From: Procambarus clarkii
Taxonomy: Eukaryota; Arthropoda; Malacostraca; Decapoda; Cambaridae
DNA: 64,000 nucleotides
NCBI RefSeq assembly: GCF_040958095.1
Contig: NC_091158.1
Location: forward strand, 33,690,303-33,754,302
Direction: 5' to 3'
Shown here one piece after another: positions 1-11,625 of the stretch. A program made the position numbers and the translations under genes. Each line of letters starts with the position of its first letter. Position 1 is the stretch's first letter. The notes beneath the pieces were generated by a model. That model saw only the letters and a program-made list of their open reading frames with translations. It did not search any database and had not been told where the DNA came from.

Positions 1-890
1 GCAGCTTCCCATCCTTTTCCATCTCGTAAGTGAAACGCAGCACGGAACTCTGCTCAAATGCCTCTTTCAGCTCCTGCAGATGTCTGACATCAGGTACCTG
101 TGTAAAAATGTTGTCAACATACCTGCAGTATATGGCCGGTTTCAAGTTCATGTCGACTAAGACTTTTTGCTCGATGGTACCCATGTAGAAGTTCGCAAAC
201 AGGACACCTAGGGAAGAACCCATGGCCTCCCCATCTACTTGCTTATTCATGTGCCCATCCGGGCTCAAGAAGGGTGCCTCTTTAGTACAAGCTTGGAGTA
301 GTTTCCTTAGGATATTTTCGGGTATGTCAAGAGGAGTACAGGCCGGATCACGATACACTCTGTCCGCTATCATCCCGATTGTTTCATCCACAAGTATGTT
401 GGTAAACAGTGATTCTACGTCCAACGAGGCTCTTATCCCTGTGGCCCGTGTGCCCCGCAGTAAGTCAACAAATTCCTTTGGAGACATCAGGCTGTAGGCG
501 CAAGGGACATAAGGAGTCAGCAAGCCGTTGAGTCGTTTCGACAGTCTGTACGTGGGTGTGGGTATCTGGCTGATGATTGCCCAAAATGGGTTTCCAGGCT
601 TATGTGTCTTGACATTTCCATACGCGTATCCAGGTTTATATTGCCCAATAATCTTTGTCAGGTGGAGTCCGGATTTCTTGGCGTTCACAGTTTCGATCAA
701 TTTGTTGACCTTTGCTCTCAATTCGGCTGTTTTGTCCTTCGTTACCCTTTGGAATTTAGTTTGCAGAAGGAAGGAAGATCCACTGTGATGTGGTACAAAC
801 AAGTCACTGGATACTCCTCTTTCAAGTCTGGCAAAAAGATATCCAGAGACATTGCAGTAGCTATACACAGACTCCGACTTGGTTACAAGT
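1..890 (-). CDS. Penelope-like element reverse transcriptase (partial)
   Basis: An open minus-strand reading frame runs from about 890 to the left window edge (about 296 codons), so the C-terminal GIY-YIG endonuclease would lie outside. Visible RT motifs in order are a KPGNPFWAIIS block, RASLDVESLFTNI (RT motif with the first catalytic Asp), a QVDGEAMGSSLG block, and YCRYVDNIFT (the YxDD motif, here with N replacing the last D). These are hallmarks of Penelope-like RTs, which copy element RNA at chromosomal nicks. An in-frame stop lies just upstream near 893 and no clear ATG was seen, so the 5' end is missing or interrupted. The YVDN variant suggests an inactive copy. Family assignment is firm; activity is doubtful. 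Confidence 0.85.
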
Positions 891-1214
891 TATGCTGGGA
901 GGTAGGGAGGGGAAGGGAACTATCAGGAGAGAGCGCCAAGTTATTATATTTACATAGCACTGAATGGGATGGGGTCAGGATAAGGGTATGGGATGGGACA
1001 GGGGAAGGAATGGTTGCCAACCACTTGGACGGTCGGGGATTGAACGCCAACCTGTATGAAGCAAGACCGAATGAAGCGATGCAGAGGCACCAGTATTACA
1101 CTACTTACTGGAATTTGAGGCAACTGAAGCCCTGTGCATCAAACTCAACATTTATCCAACAAAAGCAGCTGCATTAGATGCAAAATACACAGCTACTACA
1201 ATGGTTAGAAAAGC

Positions 1215-1480
1215 AGTTGAAGAATGCAACACATTAGTGAACACTCTGCATCTATATCCACCACCAACATAATGTTATTCAAACAAGATTAAAACCAGTG
1301 TACTAAAACAGAAGCGGAAAATAAATGGGAGAAAAGGAGGAAACCCTACCTCCATTTATAACTTTGACCCAAATATCACAATAACATGGGTATCGTGATT
1401 AACCAAACTTAATTACGGGCTCACTATAACCCGTGCTACATGAACATTTCGTTCTGAGTAGCTAAATCTAAAACAACAGG
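1215..1480 (+). repeat. Interspersed repeat with hairpin-bearing tail, copy a
   Basis: This 265-bp stretch is similar to 3590-3853 over its whole length: same order of words, including a run around an AACTTTGACC block. Both end in a conserved tail with a potential hairpin (ACGGGCT...ACCCGT type), a GTAGCTAAATCTAAAACAAC end and CAA repeats. The same tail recurs alone elsewhere in the window. It encodes nothing recognisable. It could be a SINE or the 3' end of a larger non-autonomous element. Confidence 0.6.
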
Positions 1481-2640
1481 GAGGTCCGGAGCTGATGTGG
1501 AAGAATCATATTACTATAATTGATAATTGGCAACAGGTTTTCATTTATACATGTCTCATTGATATGACTGCGTATTCTGTATTGATTATTTTCTTGTTTT
1601 AGGCTTTTTCTATCCCTCTGACAAGTGCTCTTGCATCTTGGTTTAATTGGAAGAGGATTTCTTCCAATTTCATCTATGTTTGAAGTGAAGAAAAATAAAT
1701 AATTAACTGTAGAATGTATTACACTTATTATATATTTACACAACGTTTTCGAACCAACAAGTCTCGTATTCTTTTAACAACTGCTCAACATCTCAAAACA
1801 CTGACTCCTTTATTATCCAGATACCTTGCAAATAACAATTCATTGTTCTAATTTTCATCTTTTATAAAGCGCAAATAGGCGTTTAGCAAATATTCATTGC
1901 TTAGTGAAGTTGACTCATCCAACTGTCATGTAAATTCTTTGGTAATAGTATGATACACCAAGTATTTTCCACATACTATACGTATTTGCCTCGGTTAAAA
2001 AAAAACTTTCCACATATTATGCACATTGGTAGAAATTAGTTGTTTGTTGCTCGAATAAAATCCATATTTCAGATATTTCACATTATGATGTGGAATTTAT
2101 GGATCTTCTACTTCTGCCATTTTTGCTCTGGAATTGCGAATGTAAATCAAATTAATACAAACAAGTTATTAGTTACAGGTTAAAAAGTGAAGGATAACAG
2201 TGCAGAGAACAAATAAGCAGATACATGATATCTTAGTGAACTTAATTTTTGTCCTAAAGCTAAAAGCAATGATATTATATATAATGCTATAATTTGCACT
2301 GGCCAGAAAAAATATCTAAAATATGCATTTACACATGCAGATATTCATTCATGTACAATCCGGTCACGATACATAATACACGCACACATACCTACTTCAC
2401 TTGAAGAGACTAACACATGTGCATACAATATTAACGCTTGAATAGTATATAAGTTATGGTTTACAGCACAGTTCAAGCTATATTTTGCGAATTATTAGTG
2501 ATGAAAGCATAATGGTTAATATTATAAAATCCTCTTATGTAGTTACCTACCAACTGATGCATGTTGAATGCTACAGAACCATAAACACTTGAATACTACT
2601 CGCTACGATGATCAAATGTACAATAAGCGGTCAGTGTTCT
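1481..2640. other. AT-rich intergenic DNA, nothing recognised
   Basis: About 1.16 kb of AT-rich sequence with only short open frames of ordinary composition. I see no motif, RNA gene or repeat that I can name. Confidence 0.5.
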
Positions 2641-2644
2641 GCAC

Positions 2645-3100
2645 AGCTCTCCCCTGCCCCTTTCCTTTATGGAATGGGGTACTCAACCCCTCCCCCACTG
2701 GGATGCCTCTGCCTAATTTGGAAAATCACTGGTCTACTGGATGCAGTGACAATCCCCCAAGCAATTGGGGGTGATGCTATCCTTCTGAGGTTACCTTTCT
2801 CTACGTTGATTTTGGGATCAAGGTCCCTGCGGCCCGGTGTCTGACCAGGCCTCCTGGTTGATGGTCTGGTCATCCAGGCTGTTGGACGCGGGTGCTCGCG
2901 GCCTGATGTGTGTATCACAGCCTGGTTGATCAGGTATCCATTAGGGGGGTGTTATCGAGTTATCTCTTGAGCACTGTGAGGGGCGGTGGGGGTCGGCTAG
3001 TTATGCCCCTCATGTGTAGTGGAAGTGTATTGAACAGTCTCGGGCCTCTGATGTTGATAGAATTGCAGACGTTGAGACACAATAACGACTGTGAGTCATC
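2645..3100 (-). pseudogene. CR1-like LINE, RT C-terminal end and 3' UTR
   Basis: Read on the minus strand, the sequence gives INIRGPRLFNTLP followed, after a stop, by PDQPGCDTHIRPRAPASNS and DDQTIN. This matches the C-terminal end of the LINE inserted at 25,231-25,543 (INIRGQRLFNVLPASIR, then PDQPGCGGYVGLRAAPSNS). It is a 5'-truncated, decayed 3' end of one LINE family; the RT core is absent. In-frame stops make it non-functional. The family resembles CR1/L2-type LINEs common in crustaceans. Confidence 0.7.
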
Positions 3101-3106
3101 ACAATA

Positions 3107-3576
3107 ATGAGTTGCAAGAGAGTGTCATCTCTCTTCTGTCATGTTAGAGATTCTAATCATCCTATGGATTGCGCTTCATCTAAAATAATCTTTCATGTCT
3201 TTTCACTTCACAGACGCCGTCTTGTCGAATCGGCTCTGATACACAACATACCTGACATGAATCTTAGTCCTGGCTTTGTTGCTGCTGACTCATTCCTTTC
3301 ACAGCATATACTTAAATGTTCTAATCTTTCTAACAAACGTGATATAAGCTTATCCCAACCCTTTATCTATTTTTTTCTCCTCATGTTCTTAAATTCCCAT
3401 TCTGAAATCCCCATTATTTCCCCCCTTTCTTACATCCACCTTAATACACTCATTCCATCTGTACCTTTCTTTTTGTTCTTGCCTTCATCTAGGAATTTCC
3501 TCCTTCCTACTCCTCATCTCTCTCTTACCTTACTTAATTCCTGTGCCTCCCTCGCTCCCCCACAACGACTACAATG
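3107..3576 (+). pseudogene. Penelope-like element GIY-YIG endonuclease C-terminus and 3' tail
   Basis: The first 80 codons read FCHVRDSNHPMDCASSKII, then RRRLVESALIHNIPDMNLS and CSNLSNKRD. This is the C-terminal half of the PLE GIY-YIG endonuclease, containing the conserved Arg and Glu (RRRLVESALI) of the nuclease fold. It is close to the minus-strand copy at 28,053 (CHVRDSNHPIDWSSSKII). The GIY-YIG motif itself and the RT are missing, so the copy is 5'-truncated. After about 3345 the frame runs into a strongly pyrimidine-rich tail, the same asymmetry that follows the endonuclease at 28 kb. Confidence 0.75.
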
Positions 3577-3589
3577 ATTACAAAAACCC

Positions 3590-3853
3590 TTCAAGAATGG
3601 GACTCACTAGCGAACATTCTGCACCTACATCCGCCACAAAGATAATGTCATTAAAACAAGACTAAAACCTGTGCCCCAACACAGAAGTTGAAAAGAAACA
3701 GGGAAAAGGTGGAAACACTTCCTCTATTTAAAACTTTGACCAAAATATCAGAGTAATAAGGTTATTGCGAATAACCGAACTCAATTACGGGATCACCATA
3801 GCCCGTGCTATATGGACATTTTCTTCTGTGTGGCTAAATCTAAAACAACAACA
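3590..3853 (+). repeat. Interspersed repeat with hairpin-bearing tail, copy b
   Basis: Second full-length copy of the 265-bp repeat at 1215-1480, diverged by many substitutions and small indels but collinear. It ends in the same tail (GGGATCACCATAGCCCGT hairpin region, then GGCTAAATCTAAAACAAC and CAA repeats). It starts directly after the PLE 3' tail, so it may be the 3' part of a PLE or an independent SINE. Confidence 0.6.
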
Positions 3854-4038
3854 CCAACCTTGCTCCCACATTCACACTGCTACCCATTGAGGGTGTGGAT
3901 ACAATGAGACCCAAATGTCTTAAGGTTAGAACTACCCCTCATGACGGTCACGCTTTCGAGAGAAGCAATATTCTTATGGTCCAGAAGGACGTTACCGGCA
4001 TTACACCCACTAACATTAGTTAGGAGGGAGATGATATC

Positions 4039-4809
4039 ATGCTCTTCATTTTATGTGAGGAAGAGCTAGAAATACTATTGACCAATGATGCCCTACTTCG
4101 CAAGGAGTACCACCTCCATGCTCACTTCCCACGTCAGTTCCTGGCCAGAAGAACTGTTTTTACCAGCAGGACCAGCCAGTGGATCGCTAACCGACCGCAA
4201 CATAATATCATGGACAATATCGAGGACGAAAATCCGAACCTGGATGTATTCAACCTAGAGTTCTGCAGCACCGACAAATCATCAATGAAGATTACTTTCA
4301 CCACCATAGCTGTGGCCACCCAGGCTGCCACACAAGGTTTCTACTGCTTCGGCTTACAAATACCACCACACCAAGTAAAAAAGGAACGATACCATGAGAT
4401 CCAGCAGTGCTTCAAGTGCTACAAGCTCTCTCTCTCAACTAACAAGTGTCAGCACCCTGTCCAGAATTGCAGCCTGTGCGCACTGGACCATTACTTCTCC
4501 GAATGTAAGGCAACAGCCCATCGCTGCTTGCTCTGTGATGGCAATCACCCCGCACTTTTCTACCGCTGTCCCCGCAGACAGGAAAACATCAAGGCCCATG
4601 TTGAATCCAAGAGAAACAACCCTTCTACCTCCGCGACTAGAGCCCCAAAATCTCAATCCACCATTTCAGCTCCCACCAACCGATTAGAAGACTTTCCAGC
4701 CTCACTAAAGAGTGGCTCCTCCTACCAGGCGACCCAGCCCTCACAATGGAGACCCAAGCCCCACAGGCTCCTTCGCAATGCCTGCATCACGTGCAGGCAT
4801 TGTTCCTGA
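4039..4809 (+). CDS. Non-LTR retrotransposon ORF1 (gag-like), degraded
   Basis: A 256-codon frame with the layout of a non-LTR ORF1 nucleic-acid-binding protein. The N-terminal half has a FLARRTVF block and a MKITFTTIAVATQAATQG block followed by FGLQIPPHQVKKERYHEIQQ. Three degenerate zinc knuckles follow at about residues 123-180: CFKCYKLSLSTNKC, CSLCALDHYFSEC and CLLCDGNHPALFYRC. It resembles the ORF1 of a crustacean LINE in which the IPPHQ block precedes the zinc knuckles. Spacing in the first knuckle is irregular and lacks His. Downstream (4810-5480) the protein seems to continue in other frames with stops, so this is a broken copy; no ORF2 follows. Confidence 0.7.
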   Translation: MLFILCEEELEILLTNDALLRKEYHLHAHFPRQFLARRTVFTSRTSQWIANRPQHNIMDNIEDENPNLDVFNLEFCSTDKSSMKITFTTIAVATQAATQGFYCFGLQIPPHQVKKERYHEIQQCFKCYKLSLSTNKCQHPVQNCSLCALDHYFSECKATAHRCLLCDGNHPALFYRCPRRQENIKAHVESKRNNPSTSATRAPKSQSTISAPTNRLEDFPASLKSGSSYQATQPSQWRPKPHRLLRNACITCRHCS

Positions 4810-5519
4810 CCTTATTATACTAGCAAAAAGGCTTTCCGGCCCAGACAACCACCGTTTTGTTAGTGAACTGAACATTTTATACTTAGCCAATGGCCTGGAC
4901 CCCATCATAGCCCCTGGCGCAAGTCTCACGGCCTCTACTACCACTCCGGAGACTATCACCAGGACAACCACGAGGTCGATTTCAATACAGACTACTGAAC
5001 CATCTATGACATGGGCGGCACATACAGAGATAAGAGCTCCCAACAGCTCCCTCTCCAGCTCCCAACACTCCTACCATCACCATCTCAGCAACCAAGCTAG
5101 CAGACGTGCTGTCTACAAATGCTAACAGCACCACCAACGCTCCTGAAATAGCTTCTACCAACAATCCACGACACCTGAGCCTACCTAAGGCGGCGACGCG
5201 AAAGACGAAAAAACAACTACGGAGGTTACGGACTCCTCAGACGAGGAAATCTTAGTAGAAGCTCCACCACCGCACCACAAATACGACACCTACTCGTTTC
5301 AAGATTTTCGCATGGAGGCCACCTCACCAAACTACAACGACAGCACGGCTCAGCCAAAGTCTCAGGCAAAGAAAAAACGGAAAACCTAGAGGTCTACACT
5401 AACCCCATCAGCTCCATAACTGGTAGTGCCAGCCCTCCTGGGCTGAAAACCATCACGAAGACCCCCATCCATCGCCAGATCTCTAGTATCAGCTATTGAT
5501 ACAGATAATGGCTCCAAAG
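4810..5519 (+). pseudogene. Frameshifted remainder of the gag-like ORF1
   Basis: Ser/Thr/Pro-rich sequence continues the composition of the preceding ORF1 but in changing frames with several stops (for example TAATAC and TAGCTTC positions). No endonuclease or RT motif appears before the repeat cluster at 5.5 kb. It is best read as the decayed C-terminal half of ORF1. Confidence 0.45.
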
Positions 5520-5527
5520 AGCCTCCA

Positions 5528-5915
5528 CTTACGGGCTCACTGTAGCCCGTGCTGCTGGAACTTCTTGTTCTGAGTAGCTGAATCTAAAACAACAACAACA
5601 ACAACAACCTCGCTCCCCTTGTGGACTATTCATGCCCATGCTACCTCTCAGGTGGATTAATTTTCATTGATCATTATCACTTTCGCTACAGCTCCGTTCC
5701 TGTGCCAGATAAGTCCACTTCGGGCTCACCATATCCCGTGCTACTTGTAAATTTTTGTTTCGAGTAGCTGAATCTAAAACAACAACAATCTCCCATACCC
5801 CACTTAGTTACAGTCCCGCTATGGTTCCAGATAAGTCCACTACTGGCTCACCATAGCCCGTGCTACTTGGAATGTTTAGCTTCAAGTAACTGAAACTAAA
5901 ATAACAACAACAACC
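5528..5915 (+). repeat. Three copies of the hairpin tail repeat
   Basis: Copies begin near 5531, 5718 and 5839. Each has the hairpin type ACGGGCTCACCATAGCCCGT (7-bp arms, 6-nt loop in the best form), then TGCTACTTGGAA, GTAGCTGAATCTAAAA and a CAA tract. Copies 2 and 3 are preceded by GTTCCTGTGCCAGATAAGTC-like sequence. No protein is encoded. Confidence 0.7.
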
Positions 5916-6004
5916 TCGCTCTCATAACAATCGACTTAATAATGGTCCAGAACGGACCGAAACGTCATCTCATCTTCTGGTGTGAGATTTAGTTTCAATT
6001 GATA

Positions 6005-6520
6005 GAGTTCTCTCGCGGCTTATCAACGAGTACCTATTGCATCTCTGCAATTCAACGGGAGTATTATGCTCATCCTGCCATGCCTTCTGGTCTCATGTGA
6101 TGTTATTTATGTATACAGACTTCGGACCAGCCCCTATAATGTCTAAATATTTGCCCTCTCTCCCACATGCGCTCAAGAGAACACAGATTTTTTTTTTTTA
6201 AATCGGTCCCAGTTATTTAAATGGTTTATGGAGTGGATTCTAGCCGTAAAGAATATCTGCAAGCTCTCCAGGTCGGCAATTTCTCCAGCTGTGAAGGCGG
6301 CTTTTATTGTGCAGCAGTATTCCACTCTACAGACCACTAACGTCTTGAAAAGTATCATTGGTATAGCATCGCTTGTTTGAAAGGTTCTTGTTATCCAACC
6401 TGTCATTTTCTTGCAGTTGTGACGGCTACTGTATTTTGTTCCTTAAAGGTAAGGTTTTCTGCGATGATTACAGCCAAATCCTTTACAGTGCTTTCACGTT
6501 CTATGGTATGATTTAACTAC
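6005..6520 (-). pseudogene. CR1-like LINE RT thumb region remnant
   Basis: On the minus strand the sequence reads VKDLAVIIAENLTF, then MTGWITRTFQTSDA, FKTLVVCRVEYCC, GEIADLESLQ and FTARIHSINHLNNWDRFK. These are the thumb and post-RT motifs of a CR1/L2-like LINE (the ...SRLEYCCQLW... region). A run of A on that strand (T run near 6190) breaks the frame. The flanking sequence at 6005-6170 looks like the downstream part of the same family. RT catalytic motifs are absent. Confidence 0.7.
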
Positions 6521-6611
6521 ATTTCGTACGTGGTTTCCGTAAAAAACATAAGGAATCTCGAGGAGATTCGTGCCAGAATCACAAATCTAAAATTTTCTGT
6601 TGTTCTCAGTG

Positions 6612-7320
<709 letters not shown>

Positions 7321-7329
7321 ACCAAGCCT

Positions 7330-7760
7330 GAATGGTCTCCAGGCATACATGCAACTGAAAACTCAAACCCCAGAAGTGACTCTGTATTCCTCGCCCATGA
7401 TTTTTTTGTTTGCTGTGTATTGTGGTTTGTTTCCATTTGTGTGCATGGTTGTGGTGTGCGCCTGTGTGTGTGTGTTTTCCCGGTTCCTGCGTGTTCTGGT
7501 TTATGGTTGTGGGTTTATTAGTGCCGATTGTGTGTGTGCATGTCCGGTTCCGGTGTTTGTTTGAGTGTGTGTCTGGTTGTCCTGTTGTACTGTTTTTATG
7601 TTTTTGTGCTTTTTTTATTGTTCTGGTTGTGCGCTTGTTTGTGTGGTGTTGCGTGCCCTTCGGGCTGCTAGAGTGGCCCAGCCTATTTTTGTTCTCGTTA
7701 TCATGTATTGCGGTTGTAGTTTTCTTTTTGTTGTTTTCCCCTGCTTAACAGTGGATATAA
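7330..7760 (+). other. T/G-rich, strand-asymmetric segment
   Basis: The plus strand is dominated by T and G (TGTGTGT, TTTGTT words) and contains a GCCCTTCGGGC hairpin near 7657. Composition and hairpin type resemble the 3' region of the ORF1-only LINE seen on the minus strand at 33,560-34,590. It could be a remnant of a related element in plus orientation. Open frames here are Cys/Val/Phe-rich low-complexity translations and are not called as genes. Confidence 0.4.
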
Positions 7761-8635
7761 CTCTTCCAACTGCCTTCAACACCATCCTGTTACGTATCAT
7801 CACTACATCCTCCAGCCTGACGTCTGGAAAGCTTCACCACTGACACCCCCCACTGCCCTGCCTCGAAAGCCTTTCACACAAGGGGCCGGATTCAGGAAGG
7901 TACTTACGAAGGTTTTTCCTCTTAGCTAAGAACGAATTCCTTCTTAGCGCCTTCGTGGCGGCTACGTCCGTATTCAAAGAGCTACCCTAAGTGGAAAAAC
8001 ATTTCGTAAGTTCATTCCGGGATTTAAGTGTGGTTTCGAGCACTCGTAGCTTTACGTAAACTGGATATAAGTCATTTTTTCTCTACTACATAACACTGGG
8101 ATCGATTTATGATATTGGAACATGACCAAAATATTATAGCTGGTGAATCTAGTGAAGAGGAATCCTTCGTGTTAGTTATATATGCATTCTCTGCTTGAAA
8201 CTTGAAGTAAATATGTGTTTGATGATAGTAGAATTAGTTTTATAATAGCAAGATATTATACCAGTAGTTATTAAGTAAATAAACACTGGTGAACATGAAA
8301 TATGAGAGAAGGTGATGAGCCCTGCCTGATGTGATCATTTACTATCACCAAATGCCCCTGTTCACCTAGTAGTAAGGGTGTACCTTAGCTATACATACCC
8401 ATTTCTAATTTATTTAGTTTGGTTTTATTTTGAAATTAAATCTGGGTGAGACATAAACTAAAAATATGCTGCACAAATGATGTTAGGTAAGGAGAAGGGT
8501 AAAAATGTCACAAACTTTATTCATTGAATACTTAAAGCTATAATTATGACTATATACTGTAGATTATTAAAAAAGAGAGAGGGAAGTAGGGGTCCAAAAC
8601 CTCTTCCTGTTATACAATTTGGGTGTGGAACAAGT

Positions 8636-8690
8636 AATTATCAAAAGAAGGCACCATGCCGGGAAGGCTATGTAGCAGTAAGGCAGTGAG
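8636..8690 (-). repeat. Tail of the I-type LINE, isolated copy 1
   Basis: Minus-strand sequence matches the last 50 bases of the full-length LINE at 15,002-21,302: the TGCTACATAGCCTTCCCGG block, GTGCCTTCTTTTGATAATTA and the ACTT tail. Homology stops a short distance upstream of TGCTACATAG, so it is either a very short 5'-truncated copy or a SINE carrying this LINE tail. Confidence 0.7.
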
Positions 8691-8739
8691 GTGAGGCAGC
8701 TACTTATTTGAGAAATGCTTATTTTATTTACCTTATAAG

Positions 8740-9300
8740 CTGAGGCAACTTATTTTATTTGAGGAATACTCAGCTGATTCCTCTACATTTAGCATGGAAC
8801 AAATTTGTGTCCAAGACCTCTTCCTGTTACTCAATTTGGCTGTGTGTAACCAAACTAGAAGTGCTCTACAAATCAAGGGACCCAGAATGTGGAATGACCT
8901 CCCGAATCATGTCAAAGGCTGTACCTCTCTCAACCAGTTTAAGAGTTAAACCAAGTACTGCCTAATTAACTCCATGTAACCTAACTTACCTCCTAAATGT
9001 CAACCCATGTCTTGCTATTTTTTAAACAACGCTGTTCACCAACATGTGCAATTGCTGAGTTATGCTATGCTAACCCCCCTTTTTGTATTTTTTATTCCTT
9101 CTTTCAACACAATTTATACCTAATCCCGATTACTAAGTTTTAGTCTGTGTTTTTTCCCCCACACCTTGCCCGAAATGCTATGAGTATTAGTGGCTTTAGG
9201 TATTGTATGTACTAGCTCTGTCTATAAATCCAACATTATGTTTGTAAATCAACTGTATGTACTTTTCCTGAATAAAATGTATTTATTATTTATTTTTTAA
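8740..9300 (+). pseudogene. LINE C-terminal end with long 3' UTR
   Basis: A plus-strand frame near 8877 reads GPRMWNDLPNHVKGCTSLNQ, the typical end of a non-LTR RT polyprotein (WN-LP near the C-terminus), followed by a stop and a T-rich 3' UTR. An AATAAA signal occurs near 9273 (GAATAAAATGTATTTATT). The RT core is absent, so this is a strongly 5'-truncated copy. Confidence 0.6.
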
Positions 9301-9306
9301 TCAGTA

Positions 9307-9355
9307 AGTATTAAAAGAAGGCACCAAGCTGGGAAGGCTATGTAGCACCATTGTG
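9307..9355 (-). repeat. Tail of the I-type LINE, isolated copy 2
   Basis: Minus strand again matches the LINE 3' end at about 21,250-21,300 (TGCTACATAGCCTTCCCAG, then TGGTGCCTTCTTTT). Slightly diverged from the copy at 8636; it lacks the body of the LINE. Confidence 0.65.
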
Positions 9356-9733
9356 TGTAACAATAAACCAAATTTTTTTTAACAAATAATGCACCTGTAT
9401 GGTAAAACAAATCCTGTCAGCTGTAAAAATATTGATGCAGTTATTTAAATGAAAAATATAATGAAAGAAATGTTACTGGTTTATTTTTATCCTATCTTTT
9501 TGTACTGTACAGTATATCCAAGGAAGTGAAAAATTGAGACATAATGCACAATTAAATGAATGATTAGCATGGATTTGCAGTTCAAAAGAAATATGACTTG
9601 TATTACATATCAACATGAGATCTTAATGATCCATGGTCAACATGATTTAATAAGGATAATACAGTACTGTATTTGTAATAATACAAACTATAATTTAAAA
9701 TCTTTATTACTGATTTCTTTTATTAAGAAGATT

Positions 9734-9860
9734 AGGTATACACAGCAATGTGTTGCTACCCTATTCTATATGGAATATTACACAGTGTAGATAAAAAACT
9801 AGCTATAAGTTTATCTAATACTCCCATCTCACAGGATGGTTAGACATACTGTACATGGAA
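9734..9860 (-). repeat. LINE 3' UTR fragment (older copy of the 10,030 segment)
   Basis: AGGTATACACAGCAATGTG and the following 110 bp recur at 10,030 with scattered differences (TGTTGCTACC versus TGCTGCTTCC). The two copies lie 296 bp apart in the same orientation. Both are the distal 3' UTR of the minus-strand LINE whose protein end is at 10,185-10,362. Confidence 0.6.
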
Positions 9861-10027
9861 TCAATTTAGAAAATACCAGCCTCAATACAAAAAACAAATC
9901 AACTCTGACTAAACAACTCTAAGCAATTTTCACAAGAGGTAAGCACTGAATCATGGAAACATTATATTATAATTACTCTTACCAGTTTCTACAAAACTCC
10001 TCTCAAACAATGTATTTTTAAACATGT

Positions 10028-10362
10028 TTAGGTATACACAGCAATGTGCTGCTTCCCTATTCTGTATAAAGGACCACACAGTGTAGATAAAAAACCAGCT
10101 ACCAGCTCACCCAACATCCTCACCTCACAGGATGGCCAGTCATACATGGAATTAGGAGAGAACAAAATACTTAATGCTGATCTATTAGCCTCCACTGGCA
10201 AAATCTGGGTGCAGCACAAGAATATCTTCCAATATTCCTGAGTGTATGAAGTAATTACAGAGCTCAAAATACCTCATACCATTTGGTATGAAGTCACTGA
10301 TAACAGGACAATCACAGATATAGTGTTGGAGAGTATGTTCTCTCAAGTAGGACTGAAAACAG
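10028..10362 (-). pseudogene. LINE ORF2 C-terminal zinc-finger end and 3' UTR
   Basis: Minus-strand frame reading LREHTLQHYICDCPVISDF, then MRYFELCNYFIHS, LEDILVLHPDFASGG and a stop at 10,185. The HYICDCP block with the following EL..YFI resembles the C-terminal zinc-binding end after the RNase H domain of crustacean LINEs. Below 10,185 comes its 3' UTR, ending in the AGGTATACACAG segment at 10,030. The element is truncated upstream where it meets a plus-strand LINE end. Confidence 0.6.
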
Positions 10363-10365
10363 ATG

Positions 10366-10555
10366 TTTTTTTCCACCAAGAGGGCTATAAACCCATGGAA
10401 CCGCCTACCCGCTGAAGCCGTAAATGCCAAATTCCAGCTAAAAAATATCATTAAGACAATTGGCGGGCCCTTTAACAAGCCGCCGGCTTTCTGTCCTCTT
10501 CGAGGCCACTAGATAGTTAGTGGCCCTTGGGTAAATTCAGTAAATATATACAATA
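10366..10555 (+). pseudogene. CR1-like LINE 3' end
   Basis: Plus strand reads PWNRLPAEAVNAKFQLKN, the ...NRLPAEAV... motif found at the end of LINE RT proteins, then a short 3' UTR with a GAGGCCACTAGATAGTTAGT block. It abuts the minus-strand LINE end at about 10,363 with the two 3' bodies in opposite orientation. Confidence 0.55.
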
Positions 10556-11100
10556 ATTGTCAGCGCATCTTCCGAGCAACAAGGACAGCTACACAGTATC
10601 TCTTAGAATTACGTAGGTACACAACAAATGTAACATATTTGTTTACTACAATGTCGGTGATGGCTGTAGAAGTTGAAAAAACATTGTTTTACTTCGAAAT
10701 ATACTAATTTTATAAGAAAATTCGACGTAAATAGGAGGCAGTAGAGCTCCGATAAGCCAGCGCTAAATCTTCAATATGAAGAATGTTGCTGCTCTCTGAT
10801 TGGCCAAACGAAACACAGTAATGACCTCTATCGGCACGCAGGTGAACCAACAATTTTCTTCCTAAGTATACCTTATTGAATCGCACCTAAGCATCTTCTT
10901 AGGGCGCACTTAGGAACCTTCGTAGCAAACCCACTTACGAAGAAATACACGGAGCTTCCTGAGTCTAGGTCCAGGTGCTCGCCGGCTGCTAGTTCAGCAC
11001 CAGCAAATGACCCATTATTTTGCCGGCTGACTGTTCAACTCCTGCTACTCGCTAGCATGGCGTCACTCACCGCTGTATTTTAGCGACGGCCGACTACTCA
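10556..11100. other. Unassigned spacer with candidate MITE right end
   Basis: No gene. The part 10,840-10,973 has TTCTTAGG/CTTACGAAG words that form the right end of the possible TIR element. The remaining sequence is not recognised. Confidence 0.4.
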
Positions 11101-11109
11101 GCACTCAGG

Positions 11110-11115
11110 GGACAC

Positions 11116-11180
<65 letters not shown>
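11110..11180. repeat. (AC)n microsatellite
   Basis: ACAC repeats with a few interruptions (ATAC, ACGC) ending exactly at the head of the tRNA-like SINE. Confidence 0.95.
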
Positions 11181-11181
<1 letters not shown>

Positions 11182-11182
11182 G

Positions 11183-11623
<441 letters not shown>

Positions 11624-11625
11624 TG

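Larger units (their letters stand above)
7880..10973. mobile_element. Possible TIR-bounded non-autonomous DNA element filled with LINE ends
   Basis: The left edge GGGGCCGGATTCAGGAAG and the right edge (reverse complement GGACCTAGACTCAGGAAG) share an exact TCAGGAAG and similar outer bases. Both are followed inward by TTACGAAG/CTTAGC-rich sequence. This resembles the GGGCCGGATTCA...-type MITE ends I associate with crayfish. The 3.1-kb interior holds several LINE 3' ends rather than a transposase. No clear target-site duplication was found, so the two ends may belong to different insertions. Confidence 0.4.
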
